Source: Powellomyces hirtus (lineage: Eukaryota > Chytridiomycota > Chytridiomycetes > Spizellomycetales > Powellomycetaceae). From it: 64,000 nt of DNA. Made by a program: the position numbers and the translations under genes. The DNA lies in NCBI GenBank assembly GCA_025526995.1, contig JAHLKG010000004.1:1-64000 (forward strand), read 5' to 3'. Of the stretch, positions 1 through 9,608 are shown piece after piece. The notes under the pieces are model-generated. The model saw only the letters and a program-made list of their open reading frames with translations. It ran no database searches and was not told the DNA's origin. Position 1 is the stretch's first letter; every line of letters begins with the position of its first letter.

Positions 1-147
1 GGGGTCCTGTAGACAACAAGGGAAGACGGGGAACATGAGACGAGTTGCCACAGCCGAGGACGAGCACCGACCCCTACTCACCCGGGCGGGCTGGGCCCGC
101 TTGGTTGCGCCTTTCGCAAGTTGCTGGGCGGGCCGGCGCTTGCCCAT
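1..147 (-). CDS. Antisense RING-like protein gene, exon 1 and intron 1 (second copy, partial)
   Basis: Second copy of the antisense gene described at 17878-18572. Reading the minus strand, the ATG is at 147, exon 1 runs 147-82 (22 codons, identical in length to the G1 copy), intron 1 runs 81-7 with a GTGAGT donor and CTACAG acceptor, and the first six bases of exon 2 lie at 6-1 before the window edge. Start codon, frame and both splice sites are all kept. The gene faces away from the LTR at 644-918, as in G1. Its product beyond exon 1 cannot be seen here. Confidence 0.6.
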   Translation of the reverse strand, partial: MGKRRPAQQLAKGATKRAQPARVSRGRCSSSAVATRLMFPVFPCCLQDP

Positions 148-643
148 GGTGGTGGTGGTGGTGTCGGGGGGGGAGGAGAGTTGTTGGGGGTGTCAGCCAT
201 GGTGTGTGTGCGTATGTGTGTGTGTGTGGTGTGAGTTCGTCGAGCTACAAAGAAAAGAAGAGCGAGAGGGGGAGATTCAACGGGCAGTACCTTTTAAAGG
301 CTCGACCTGCTTGGGAACGCTCGGAAATTCAGGTGTTAGTGTTTCATCCCCTACGGAGCGCAGCAGATGTTACTTATCGAAATCTGCATGGAGGAAGCTA
401 CTCGTGATTCATCTAGGGCCCCTGCGAAGAGAGAAATAGACTTTCCGACGATTTCGCGCACCACGAAGGGCGGAGACTACCCGTCGGAGACTACCGCGAC
501 GCGACCCGCGCCAGGGCCGCCTCCCCAGCCTCATCTTCCCACAACCACGTCAGCATCCGTTAACCCGCCGCCGCCCGGCTTAGGCAAGCTTCGCCTCGCT
601 GAAGAGATTCGAGCCTAAGAGATAGTCGCGAATCTAAGGGGGG

Positions 644-918
644 TGTAATGAGGCGTGGCTCACCAGCCTAAGCCTAGACACGCGTCGGGAAGGGTCCCGC
701 GCGAGATGGATGCTAGCGTCAGCATCCCGAAGGGTACTAGACCTCAGGGATGGCCACAGATGGCCATCACGTGACCAGGGCCGCTCCGCGGCCTAGAAGA
801 AAAGTAGGAATGCTCTGACGAAGGCGCATTCAAGACTTAGAGATCTTACAGTAGAATTAGACATAGGGAATTCCCGAATAGAAGACTAGACTCTGGCAAC
901 GGACCTAGTATTATTACA
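644..918 (+). repeat. 3' LTR of gypsy element G3
   Basis: A 275-bp terminal repeat beginning TGTAATGAGG and ending TATTATTACA. It matches in reverse complement the LTRs at 17107-17381 and 24591-24864 but is visibly more diverged from them than they are from each other, so G3 and G1 are separate insertions of one family. Confidence 0.85.
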
Positions 919-953
919 CGTATTGTGTCCAGCACGGGCTAGACATCCACAGT

Positions 954-2966
954 ATGGGCGCTGTCACCGCCTTCCTTAACAGCGATATTGATAAGGATAT
1001 CTATATCGAGCAGTTTGAGGGATTCGAAGATCTGGATCACCCCAAAGGCGATTGGGTCCTGAAGCTACTGAAAGCTCTCTACGGCCTGAAGCAATCACCT
1101 CTTCTTTGGTATGAGACCTTGAAGACTGCACTGTTGAAGCTCGGCTACGAAGCGGTTTCTGTATGCCCGTGTATCTTTTTCAAGTACGCGACAGATGACC
1201 GTACACCTCCGTCGAACGACAACTTGGTCCTTATTCTCGTATTCGTCGACGATCTGCTCATTGCAGCGAAGGATCCGGAGATTCTGGCGACCAGCAAGAA
1301 AGAGCTACATTCGAAGTTCAAGTTTACGGAACAAGGTCGCGTAACCAGTCACCTTGGTCTCGTCTACAAATATGACTTCGACTCTGCTGTTCGTACCCTC
1401 AAAATCTCAAATGTCAAGTACATCGACGACGCTCTCGAACAATTCGGCATGAGCGACTGCCATCCTGTCTCCACTCCGTACGCCGTGTCAGCGCGTAACC
1501 AACAACCGGAGGATTCGACCCCATTCACGAATCTGAAAATGTATCAGGAAGCAGTGGGGGTCCTCACTTGGGCCTCCATCACATGGCGATGGGATATCGC
1601 CACTGCAGTCGGTTACGTTGCGCGCCGCGTCGCCGCACCTACCAACTCCGACTGGAACAATGTTAAGCGCATTTTCCGCTATTTAAAGGGTACCCGCAAT
1701 TATGCCCTCAAGTTTACATCCGAACGAAATGATCCACGTGGTCTACGCGTATTCACGGATGCGGACTATGCAGGAGAACTCACCGACCGGACGTCCACTA
1801 CAGGCATTTTGGCCCTTTACAATGGGTTCCCTGTTCTGTGGAAAAGCAGCAAGCAGAAGTGCACCGCCCAAAGTACGACCGAAGTGGAGTATATAGCTGC
1901 CAGTACCGGCCACAACGAAGCCAAATGGCTACGCCAACTCTTGGCGGAAGTCTTGGGACCTCAACCGGATTACAAATCTCGACCGGTCCCTCTCCATGTC
2001 GATAATCAGAGCGCTGGGGCCTTGATTCAGTCTAAGGCTATCAACCAACGCACCAAACACATCGACGTTCGGTACCACGCTATACGCGATTCGTTCGCGA
2101 AGCAAATTATCGAAATCATCGACACCAATACGGACGATCAACTGGCGGACATCTTTACGAAGCCTTTTCCCACTGTGAAACATAAGGACACTGTCCTGAG
2201 GATTACGAATGGGACTCATATATTTGATGAAAGGATACGCAATGAGGGCGCGTCTACGGAAGCACACCAAGCTCAAGTGTTACTCGCTGAATGTCAGGAG
2301 AACTACTCACAACACTGGCTTACCTTGGCTACTACACCGCAATTGCGGAACCCGAAGCAATGCCTCCCAAGGAGGATGGGCCTGCCCCTCCTCCATCATC
2401 CTCATCGCTTGAGGGTGAGCGTCGGCTTGAAGAACCCGATGGTCCCTCCAACTCCTCGGCTGCCCCCTCCTCCTCTTCCTCATCATTATATGGAGCTTCA
2501 CGCTCCAGGATGTCCCACATCCTTTTCACCTCCGCTACAGACTTCTTGTCCGCAGCCCTCTTCTTCTCCTGGGCCGCATCCTTGCCCTTCCCAACCGCCA
2601 GCTTCCGGCTCCGCCGGTCCTCTAGTATGGACCTCAGTCCATCAAGCGTCCCGGTCGCCCGTGCGCGACCCAGAGACGTCCCAGACCTCGCCCGGTCTTT
2701 CACCCGGTCTTTCGCCTGCTCGATGTGACGTTCAAGGACCCCTTGACGGTCCTTGCGGTGGAACTGTCGGGCATGCGCCGCCGACATCGTTCGAATCTCC
2801 GCTCGGGACAACCCCGCAGCGGGTGCGCCTCCCTGTGGCGCAGAGGGCACCACTGACGACGGCACAGCAGGAGCTGTGGTCGTCGCAGGAGCGGTTACCG
2901 GCGGTCCCAGTCTTTCTCGCTGTCTGCTTCGCTTTGCCCGAACCTGACAACTACACCGGCACATAG
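954..2966 (+). pseudogene. Copia A' reverse transcriptase-RNase H, 5'-truncated
   Basis: Copies retrotransposon RNA into DNA. The visible part begins inside the reverse transcriptase fingers/palm (AVTAFLNSDIDKD), carries the catalytic FVDD box (about 1247-1258) and an RNase H domain with the copia signature (DADYAG, ADIFTKPF, up to about 2215). It lacks gag, protease and integrase because the gypsy LTR interrupts it at 918. The frame stays open to 2966, but the last 200 or so codons are Pro/Ser-rich and lie opposite an antisense ORF; I read that tail as shadow of the antisense gene. No start codon of its own is expected. Confidence 0.8.
2332..2964 (-). CDS. Antisense ORF of copia A' (charged, coiled-coil-like protein)
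   Basis: Copy of the antisense gene at 14486-15103. It is rich in Lys, Arg and Glu in its middle (AQEKKRAADKKSV, LEREAPYNDEEEEEG) and Ser/Gly-rich at its C-terminus; I recognise no domain. The expected start (MSGSGKAKQTAR, about 2950) is one base out of frame with the body through a single-base indel near 2908-2914, so this copy may be broken at its N-terminus; the alternative start at 2964 gives a different leader. The body has the same length as in copy A. See the A copy for evidence that this strand is coding. Confidence 0.55.
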   Translation of the reverse strand: MCRCSCQVRAKRSRQRERLGPPVTAPATTTAPAVPSSVVPSAPQGGAPAAGLSRAEIRTMSAAHARQFHRKDRQGVLERHIEQAKDRVKDRARSGTSLGRARATGTLDGLRSILEDRRSRKLAVGKGKDAAQEKKRAADKKSVAEVKRMWDILEREAPYNDEEEEEGAAEELEGPSGSSSRRSPSSDEDDGGGAGPSSLGGIASGSAIAV

Positions 2967-3132
2967 TTAGAGCTTACGCCTCATTTGCGCGGATCTCATA
3001 GACGTACCCTAGCCATTCCTCGTCTTCTTAAATTGTAATAAATGGGGGTATGTGGGGTGTGTGCGCGGGGCTGTGTAGTAAAAGTAGATAGAGCAACTCT
3101 CTCACTGCCAGACTGACAGGTCTGAGTGGGGG

Positions 3133-3371
3133 TGTTAGCACGTACAGACTCTGTCATCGAGTCATAACTGCGCCATCGCAGGGCGTATCACGCGATCACG
3201 TGAGCCCACGTGATCAACTCCGATATAAGTAGTTTTCCTTCCATACTTAATATATCGGTGGGACTTTTCTCTTTTTCTCCAGTAGAGCGGGATTAAGTTA
3301 CTTCGTTGTTCTGCTCAGTCAACTACCCTAAAGCTTCCTCAATCATCTACTCAGATACTCTCAGACCAACA
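3133..3371 (+). repeat. 3' LTR of copia A'
   Basis: A 239-bp LTR beginning TGTTAGCACG and ending GACCAACA, nearly identical to the 3' LTR of copia A (15287-15526). It directly abuts the terminal repeat of the Harbinger element at 3372. Confidence 0.85.
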
Positions 3372-3414
3372 ATTTAATTGTGGCACAGCAGTCACATGTG
3401 AAGCCCCGAAATTT
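3372..3414 (+). repeat. Harbinger left terminal inverted repeat
   Basis: ATTTAATTGTGGCACAG is shared exactly with the right end, followed by an imperfect continuation (TCA, then TGAAGCCC after a small gap). Confidence 0.7.
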
Positions 3415-3425
3415 AAAATTCCCAC

Positions 3426-4879
3426 TTGCCAACCTCACACATTGGCGCTATTTCTTGCTTTACTTTCTTATGTAATGCCCAAATAGACCGGTTGAGAATG
3501 CTTGACAAATTCTGGGCCAAGTACGATACAAGGCAGTGGGGTAGACGCATTTTACAACGGAGACTGGAACAAAAAGAAGATGTGGAAAGAAAAACAGCAA
3601 GAAAGCGCCTCCGCAACCGTGACCGCCTTAGAACACTCGGACAAGAGCGTCTACTTCGAGACTATTTCAGGCTGATTGCATCTACAGTGAAAAGGATTTT
3701 AGGCGCCGATTCCGAATGTCACGCCAGCTTTTCCTGCGTATTCAAGCAGATCTGTGCAAAAGTGACCGTTACTTTAAACCAGTAAGTACGCTACCCGTTG
3801 GCCACGCAGTATGTTTGTATTAATCACAACCTCTGCAATAGCGTTGTGACTGTACAGGACTTACTGGTCTCTCATCCGAACAAAAGCTTACTGCCGCACT
3901 ACGCATGCTCGCCTACGGTGTTGCAGCAGATGCTGTGGACAAGTATGTTCGCTGCGCCGAAGCTACTGCAACAGTGGCATTACACCGCTTCTGTGCTGCC
4001 ATTGTGCACATCTATGCCGCTACTTACCTGAGACCGCCAAACCAAAATGACCTAAATCATATATTGCAAATCAACAGGCAACGTGGTTTTCCTGGACTGC
4101 TTGGTTCTCTGGACTGCATGCCCTGGGCATCGAAAAACTGTTCTCGAGCGTGGGCCGGTCAATTTCAAGGCAAGGAAAAGGTTCTGACGATTATTTTGGA
4201 AGCGGTTGCAACCTACGATTTACGAATTTGGCATTGCTCTTTCGGCGTTCCCGGCGCTAACAATGACATTAATGTTTTGGACCGCTCCCCTCTCTTTGAT
4301 GACCAACTGGCTGGTTGCACACCAAACCTTGATTACGAGATTAATGGACGTCAATACACTCAAGGTGCGTTGCGTGGTGCGTGGTGCGTATCTGCACATT
4401 GCAGTGGTACAGTACTGCATAGCACATACTCACGAAGAGCATTACTAGGATATTATTTGGTGGATGGAATATACCCTCCTTGGGCGATGTTTGTTCAGAC
4501 GTTCTCACAGCCTGACTGCGAAAAGAAGAAGTTTTTTGCCCAAATGCAAGAGGCAGTGCGCAAAGACATAGAGCGTGCCTTTGGAGCATTACAAGTGCGA
4601 TGGCACATTATTCAACGGCCCACTCGTGGATGGCATTGCGCGCAACTGGGAAATATCATGAAAACCTGTGTGATTTTGCACAACATGATTATTGAGGATC
4701 AAGGAGATGCGGCAATGGAAGATATAGCAGAGGATTTTGCCGACATTAACATCTCCCTGGGCAGTCGCAAAGAAACATCGCAACAAATAAGGAGAAAAAC
4801 ATTGCGTGACTCTGTGCTTCATCATCAGTTGCGCGCAGACCTGATACAACACTTATGGGAATGGAAGGGTAGTCAATAA
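3426..4879 (+). pseudogene. PIF/Harbinger transposase (DDE superfamily), with introns and a frameshift
   Basis: Catalyses cut-and-paste movement of the element. Exon 1 encodes a basic N-terminus (about 3498-3671); the frame then shifts by two bases into the conserved FRRRFRM segment (about 3672-3785). A plausible intron is 3786-3857 (exact phase match), then the frame runs through RMLAYGVAADAVD, the first catalytic Asp in GSLDCMPW, the second in PGANNDINVLD, and after a second intron (about 4363-4449, rejoining as QGYYLVDG) the Glu in RKDIERAFGALQVRW. The DDE residues are intact. The shift near 3671 could be an unrecognised intron rather than damage. The stop is at 4877-4879. Confidence 0.75.
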
Positions 4880-5080
4880 ATTGCATAAATCGTTTGCGAT
4901 CCCTGAAACATGTCATTGCGACTCAATGAGAGCATGCGAGTGTGCAACGCAAACTGGAACCTTATGATGTATGCCTTAAAAGGGTTGACCTGTTTCTTTG
5001 ACACATGGCAATATGTCTCCAAAGCATTTTTATACTTATACTATACTAGGACAGCAATGCCGCGCTGTTTTCTCATCACA

Positions 5081-5517
5081 ATGCCTCGCCCTAAAAAACC
5101 CAGAGTCCAAACTGACGCTGAGCGTCAAGCTGAAGAGGATGCAGCAGCTCTTGTAATTTGTTAAATTACTATACTGCTTATAACACACCACTTAATTTGT
5201 TTGTATCAGGTTGCAAGGCGCGCAGTGCAGCTTCGTCAGCTGCAGCCCCAATACCCACGCCTCTACCAAGAGGCAATGAAGGAGCACCTTGATGCGGTAA
5301 ATTGGAATATGGACTCGGCAAAGGTAATTGTAATATCATTTTCTGCTAACCTCGTTTACACTCACTGCAGCAAACTGTAACTCAGGCCAAGTTTGATGAA
5401 GTAACTGCATACGCGGAGAAATGGGTCCGTGCCTTTGCTTGGAGGGAAGGGGAGGGAAGGAGGAGGGGAGAAGAGGGGACGGGGCAAGGAGGAAGTGGAG
5501 GAGGAGGAAATGGGTGA
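5081..5517 (+). CDS. Small basic accessory protein of the Harbinger element (three exons)
   Basis: Not previously known to me. Exons 5081-5152, 5210-5323 and 5371-5517 join in phase 0 through introns of 57 and 47 bp with GTAATT donors and TATCAG/CTGCAG acceptors, giving 110 residues. It starts with a basic, AT-hook-like patch (MPRPKKPR), has a middle helix-forming region (LRQLQPQYPRLYQEAM) and ends in a Gly/Arg/Glu low-complexity tail read from a GA-rich tract (5444-5510). It lies between transposase and the Myb-like gene, inside the terminal repeats, so it travels with the element. A role in DNA binding is a guess from the basic start only. Confidence 0.55.
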
Positions 5518-5593
5518 AAGTCCCGAGCAAAGCGACCGTAAACTCGGTGGCTACCTTAACCGGTAGACAGGTTTTTTTATTCACACATGAACG

Positions 5594-6650
5594 CTAGCTG
5601 CTATCCTCACTTTGCAGTTCTTTGGCCAAGGGAGACAAGGCCTTTTGAGCAATGGAGCTTTCACGCCCAAAAAGCTGTACCAGTCTTTCCACCCTGCTAA
5701 GACGCTGCTCGTTCTCCTTTAATTGTAGCTCACGTTGCTGTATTTCCAGCTGTTGCTTCACAAGTTCCAACTCTTCATTCTTCAGTAAGTCCTCATCTCG
5801 TCGGCGCTTTGCTCGTTTGATACCAATTGGACGGACTTCGTCCTCTTCTCCTGCTGCCTTTTGTGGCGTTTTCTCGCTGTCTGCCATAAATCTAAATAGA
5901 GTTGATGTTAAAGCATTTCTTTACCACGCAGTGCGCATCGCGCAGGTACGCACAACATGACCACGCAGTACGCAGGTACGCATCACGCAGTATGTTGCCA
6001 CGCAATTAATTGCTTACCTTGGGGCAGTTCTGCAGTAAATTGTAGGCGTGCAGCAGGACAAACTTTTGCTTTTCCGCTCTGTAGTAGAAGTCTTCTCCTA
6101 GAAGAACGATTTGGTCTCTAGTGGCGCCACTGGGCAATGAAGCTGTGGCTGAGCGTATATGTCCTGCGAATTTGGCAACCGCACGAGACACAACCCCCCA
6201 GCGGTTTTTCAGCGAGCTTCTGGTCCACGCTTCGTCTGGTGGATTGTCTTTGAACACCTTATGGATTCGACTCCAAAGTGCATCCGCTTTCTGCACGTTG
6301 CCGGTGATGGGGTCCTCAGATATCTGAATCCAGACCACGCATAGGCGCTCGTCTTCTGTGCGAGAGAACCCTTTTCCTCTTGCACCACGCCACAAGAATG
6401 ATTCTGATGGAGGTGTGGCCTGTGCTTGCGGTGCAAGTGTTTGGCGTGGAGTTAGCGGTGTGGCCTGTGGCGGAGCTGGCAAAGCCAAAGGGAGATGTAT
6501 AGGCGGGACAAGTAGGCTGCTTTCTCCAGATTCTGTGTAGGTAGCTCCAGTATACGCAGCCGGGTTCTGTTTTAGCAAAGCTTGCGCAGCAACAGAATGC
6601 GGGTTTTGAGCAATCAACTGTGCAATTCGTGTTATAATGGGGTCTGCCAT
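5594..6650 (-). CDS. Harbinger Myb/SANT-like DNA-binding protein
   Basis: The second protein typical of PIF/Harbinger elements, thought to bind the element ends and import the transposase. Exon 1 (6650-6018) holds a Pro/Ala-rich leader and the Myb-like region (FSRTEDERLCVVWIQIS, then LKNRWGVVSRAVAKF). A GTAAGC donor at 6017 and a TTTAG acceptor at 5892 bracket a 126-bp intron; the second coding block (5887-5594) has the basic box RPIGIKRAKRRR and a Gln/Glu-rich coiled coil ending in a charged tail. The two blocks do not join in phase with these sites, so the true splice site differs or one base has been lost. It is convergent with the genes at 3426-5517. Confidence 0.7.
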
Positions 6651-6823
6651 GACGAAGGCAACTTTACGGGGTCGACTGTTGAGAGGCTTTATTTTAAAAG
6701 CTGGGAGCCGACCGGTTTCAAATATGAACTGTGGCGCATGAAAGTAGCGACGCTTAGTACAAAATAGCGCCCCCGCGCCACACCTATAACAGTGCTTTGG
6801 GAACCACGGGCTTCAAATTTTGA

Positions 6824-6840
6824 CTGTGCCACAATTAAAT
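6824..6840 (-). repeat. Harbinger right terminal inverted repeat
   Basis: CTGTGCCACAATTAAAT, the reverse complement of the left end at 3372-3388. Confidence 0.7.
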
Positions 6841-6859
6841 GCCTGCCGTTAAAGATGCT

Positions 6860-7129
6860 CTAAGAGCTGAATTGGATCATGTGTGATCACGTCATTGGAG
6901 AAAAAGTAGATTAGAACGCTCGACAAGCGAGACATTACCGATAAGACTTAAGACATAAAATACATTCACATACATTACATCTCCGTGCATCTGACAACAC
7001 TTCACCGTCAACTGCATAACAGAAGAGCTCTGTAAACCCCCCTACAAAGGCAATACAAGCAGACTGCCTCGGATTCGTCCAATCCTCTGCATTTCCGATA
7101 AAGTACTGGAAACGCCGATATCTCCAACA
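6860..7129 (+). repeat. 5'-truncated LTR of the copia B/C family
   Basis: Matches the LTR at 24969-25334 from CTAAGAGCTGAATTGG to the end TCTCCAACA; roughly the first 100 bases of the LTR are missing. Many substitutions and a small internal insertion/deletion show it is older than the other copies. No coding part of this family is attached on the right. Confidence 0.7.
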
Positions 7130-7537
7130 GACCGGTCAGCGTCATACGCCCCACTTCCAAGCATTGCTATCATAAGTGATGAGGACTATCTCCTTAAGCC
7201 ACTGGTTCGATTCTCAGTAAACGCGGGTCGGAGTTAGCTAAGGGGTGGCTGAAGAAAGCCTTATTTTATGCTGTCTATGATTAGGATAAAGCATATCCTT
7301 GTATTCAGCCAATCTGCCGCTGAATCCGGAATAAAGAAAAGCGGCTCGATAGTTGTTGTGATAAGTAGAATAGGTGCAAAGTAAAAATAGTAGAGTACTT
7401 CCCGCTCCCCCCAAAAATAATATACACACCCAAGACACCCGACTTGTGCATCTGCTTCATATCATCCCGGATTCATTCAATCATATTACATGGTAGCACC
7501 ACTCTAGATCTTGGCTATCCTCACTACCAATTAGATT

Positions 7538-8672
7538 ATGTCGACTTCACTTATCCAAACCGCTATTAATGCACAAGTAGCAGCCGCTGCAGTAGCCGCC
7601 GCCGCTGCTCCCCACGGAGCTTCACCTGCACCAGCATTATGGGTAGCCCCAGTATCCGCTCCAGCCGGTGGCTGGTCCAGAACAGTCGAAACATACACCG
7701 CCTGTAATGCTATGGAATCCGGACGAACCGAGGCCTCTCAGTATAAAGCCCAACAAGATTTGAAAGTGATAGATCGTTTTGTCACTTACTATTGAAACAC
7801 CTCTTCAATTTTGAATTGAATTAATCCTCGTGTTAACAAATTGACATATCTTGTCGAACAAGTGCCTCCTACTCTTTCAGCGGAAGTCCATTCATGGCAC
7901 GCCACTTTCATGTTGGCAATGATTGCTGCGTCCGCTGCTCCATTAGCAGGCCTCTTGGAGGATTGGATTGATGGTCTTTTGTTCCGTTTTGCACCTAAGA
8001 ATGTCACTGCACGACTTCATACAGAAATCCACTTGGCCTATCTGAAGACGTCTCTTGAAGAGTATATCCGATATATTGAACGAAGACGCCACTTGGAAGG
8101 ACTGGCCGTACACGCTAATGGCATTGCAATGGAGCGACGGCTGACCGACCACAAACTTATCAACATCTTCAAAACGGGTTTATCAAGTCATCCTCGCTAT
8201 GGTCAATACCTTGTGCAAGCGTTAGAAAACTATGCGACTACTGCTTTGACAAACCTGCAAGGGCCTGTAACCTTGAACGTTGCTGTTAACATTGTCCATA
8301 ACGCATTTAATGTCAAAGGTCTTACAAATCAAGACCTAACTATCCAACGACGAGCATGGTCTACACCCAAAACCTCTTACGACAATCGGTCCAACCCTTA
8401 TCCACAATGCGGTCGCAATATGCCTCCCTCTACTCCAAATCGTCAACAAGGACCGCCTCAGACACCTACACGCAGACAGACAGTTGAATCAGCCGCACCT
8501 CACACGCCTCAAACTCCGCGAAATCAAAGGTCGGGTAATCAAAACCAACGATGACAAACGAATACAGGAAGATCCTCCGGCTCCAACCGAATGCCTTGCA
8601 GTAGATGCGGTCGAACCAATCATCGTGCAGAAGAATGCTTTGCTCGACGACATGTGGATGGAACACCTCTGA
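7538..8672 (+). pseudogene. Gypsy G2 gag with zinc knuckle, frameshifted
   Basis: Structural protein of the retrotransposon particle. Block 1 (7538-7795) has an Ala-rich leader (MSTSLIQTAINAQ) and ends in a stop; block 2 (from about 7830 to 8554) carries the capsid-like region in a different frame; a third frame holds a CCHC zinc knuckle, C-x2-C-x4-H-x4-C (PCSRCGRTNHRAEECF, about 8598-8645). At least two frameshifts are needed to read it through, so it is inactive. It is followed by a protease block, which fits the gag-pol order. Confidence 0.65.
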
Positions 8673-8873
8673 ATGATACTATTGCAGCTTACGGTCCATC
8701 TGTGAAAAGGGAATCAGTGACGAATTTTCTAAATGGTTGGGACCAATAGAGGACTCAGAGTTCCTACCACATCAAATTTCCTCTGTATCCGATTGTCCGT
8801 TCCCTCCTCGTCTCTTGTCCGTTACCCATGAAAAATCTCCAAGCCAAACTTCAACTTCCTCGGCTCCTTATGG

Positions 8874-9332
8874 ATGATCACTGTGAGGATCGCAGGCAAA
8901 ATTATTCCTGCCTTACTTGACTCTGGTTGTAATACCATGGTGATGCAACCACGATTTGCCCATCGTCTAAATCTTCCCACTTCTCCACTTCCTGAACCCT
9001 ATCAAGTTCATACGGCTGCAGAAGAACATATGCTGACGATTTATATGATTACGGAACAATCTGTGGACGCCTTTAATGCATGTACCAATACCTTCGAGCG
9101 AATTGCCACCTTCAAATTCGAATTAGCCCCTATCGGTCTTACTTGTATCTTGAGTCTCTTCTTCTTCGAAGCAATCGGCAACCATTATGTTACCACATCC
9201 ATTCGCCCTCATCGAATAGAGTTCAAAATGAATGGAAAAGACTTTAAGATCACTACGATGCGGGATTACCACTATAAAGAAAAACCTGATTCTTTTGTTC
9301 GACATATTTCCACATATCGACTTAAGCACATC
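8874..9332 (+). pseudogene. Gypsy G2 aspartic protease region, truncated
   Basis: Retroviral-type aspartic protease with the active-site segment ALLDSGCNTMV about 20 residues into the block, followed by RFAHRLNL typical of gypsy proteases. The frame is open to 9338 but the last bases belong to the copia A LTR, so the natural C-terminus and all of reverse transcriptase are lost. Confidence 0.65.
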
Positions 9333-9594
9333 TGTTAGCGTGTACAGACTCTGTCATCGAGTCACAACTGCACCATCGCAGGGCGTATGCTACGCCACTA
9401 CGATGAGTCACGCGATCACGTGCAAACCACGTGATTAACTCCGATATAAGTAGTTTTCCTTCCATACTTAATATATCGGTGGGGACTTTTCTCTTTTTCT
9501 CCAATAGAGCGGGATTAAGTTACTTCGTTGTTTTGCCTAGTCAACTACCCTGAAAGCTTTCTCAACTATCTACCCAGATACTCTCAGACCAACA
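9333..9594 (+). repeat. 5' LTR of copia A
   Basis: 262 bp, TGTTAGCGTG to GACCAACA. It differs from the 3' LTR by a roughly 20-bp insertion around 9388-9410 (TGCTACGCCACTACGATGAG) and scattered substitutions. It contains a palindromic CACGTG-type segment and a GATATAAGTAG TATA-like box, likely the element promoter. Confidence 0.85.
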
Positions 9595-9608
9595 GGTTAT
9601 GAGCCCTG
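9595..9608 (+). promoter_or_regulatory. Primer-binding site matching the anticodon arm of initiator tRNA-Met
   Basis: GGTTATGAGCCCTG directly follows the LTR. It is complementary to CAGGGCTCATAACC, the anticodon stem-loop of eukaryotic initiator tRNA-Met (CAT anticodon inside). This is the half-tRNA priming known from Drosophila copia and yeast Ty5, not 3'-end priming. Confidence 0.7.

Larger units (their letters stand above)
1..918 (+). mobile_element. Ty3/gypsy retrotransposon G3, 3' end
   Basis: Reverse-complement match to the 3' part of the complete gypsy element G1 (17107-18024). It holds the last internal 643 bases, a polypurine tract (636-643, AAGGGGGG) and one LTR (644-918). It therefore lies in plus orientation and continues off the left edge. 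The bases after the LTR (CGTAT, 919-923) begin an uninterrupted match to the reverse transcriptase region of copia element A, so G3 inserted into copia copy A'. The matching upstream duplication is outside the window. A CA/GT microsatellite sits at about 204-230. Confidence 0.85.
919..3371 (+). mobile_element. Ty1/copia retrotransposon A', 3' portion
   Basis: From 919 the sequence follows copia element A (13072 onward) almost base for base through reverse transcriptase, RNase H, the antisense ORF and the 3' LTR. The 5' half is missing because gypsy G3 interrupts it at 918/919 and the rest lies off the window. Stretch 2967-3132 between the antisense ORF and the LTR matches 15120-15286 in A and holds a short untranslated tail and the polypurine tract (GTGGGGG). 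Confidence 0.85.
3372..6840. mobile_element. PIF/Harbinger-type DNA transposon with three genes
   Basis: Bounded by inverted repeats: 3372-3388 (ATTTAATTGTGGCACAG) and its reverse complement at 6824-6840, with weaker similarity continuing inward. Inside are a DDE transposase (plus), a small basic protein gene (plus) and a Myb/SANT-like DNA-binding gene (minus), which is the usual Harbinger two-gene layout plus one extra gene. The repeat tips carry TTAA-like sequence, so the exact 3-bp target duplication (normally TAA/TTA) cannot be placed unambiguously. The left end abuts a copia LTR. Confidence 0.75.
7130..9332 (+). mobile_element. Ty3/gypsy-like element G2, 5' portion (LTR, gag, protease)
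   Basis: A presumed LTR ends at 7490 (ATATTACA) and is followed at once by TGGTAGCACCACTC (7491-7504), which resembles a primer site for the 3' end of initiator tRNA-Met and nearly equals the one in G1. Gag and protease blocks follow in three frames. The element is cut off at 9332 by the copia A LTR, so reverse transcriptase and integrase are missing. The left LTR boundary cannot be fixed because no second copy is visible. Confidence 0.6.

Noticed and set aside
35..439. Plus-strand ORF with VVVVVVSGGEE and CVCVCVCV runs
   Set aside because: It is the reverse strand of antisense exon 1 and of the CA microsatellite.
2300..2728. Plus-strand Pro/Ser-rich extension and second plus-strand frame over the copia A' antisense ORF
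   Set aside because: Low-complexity text opposite a better antisense ORF; between the two copia copies its residues change where the antisense frame stays silent.
5336..5584. Minus-strand ORF over the third Harbinger gene
   Set aside because: Composed of Leu/Pro runs that are the shadow of the purine tract; the plus-strand spliced reading is better supported.
3372..6840. piggyBac-type element because of TTAA at the tips
   Set aside because: The transposase has PIF/Harbinger DDE motifs and a Myb-like partner gene; TTAA here is part of the terminal repeat.
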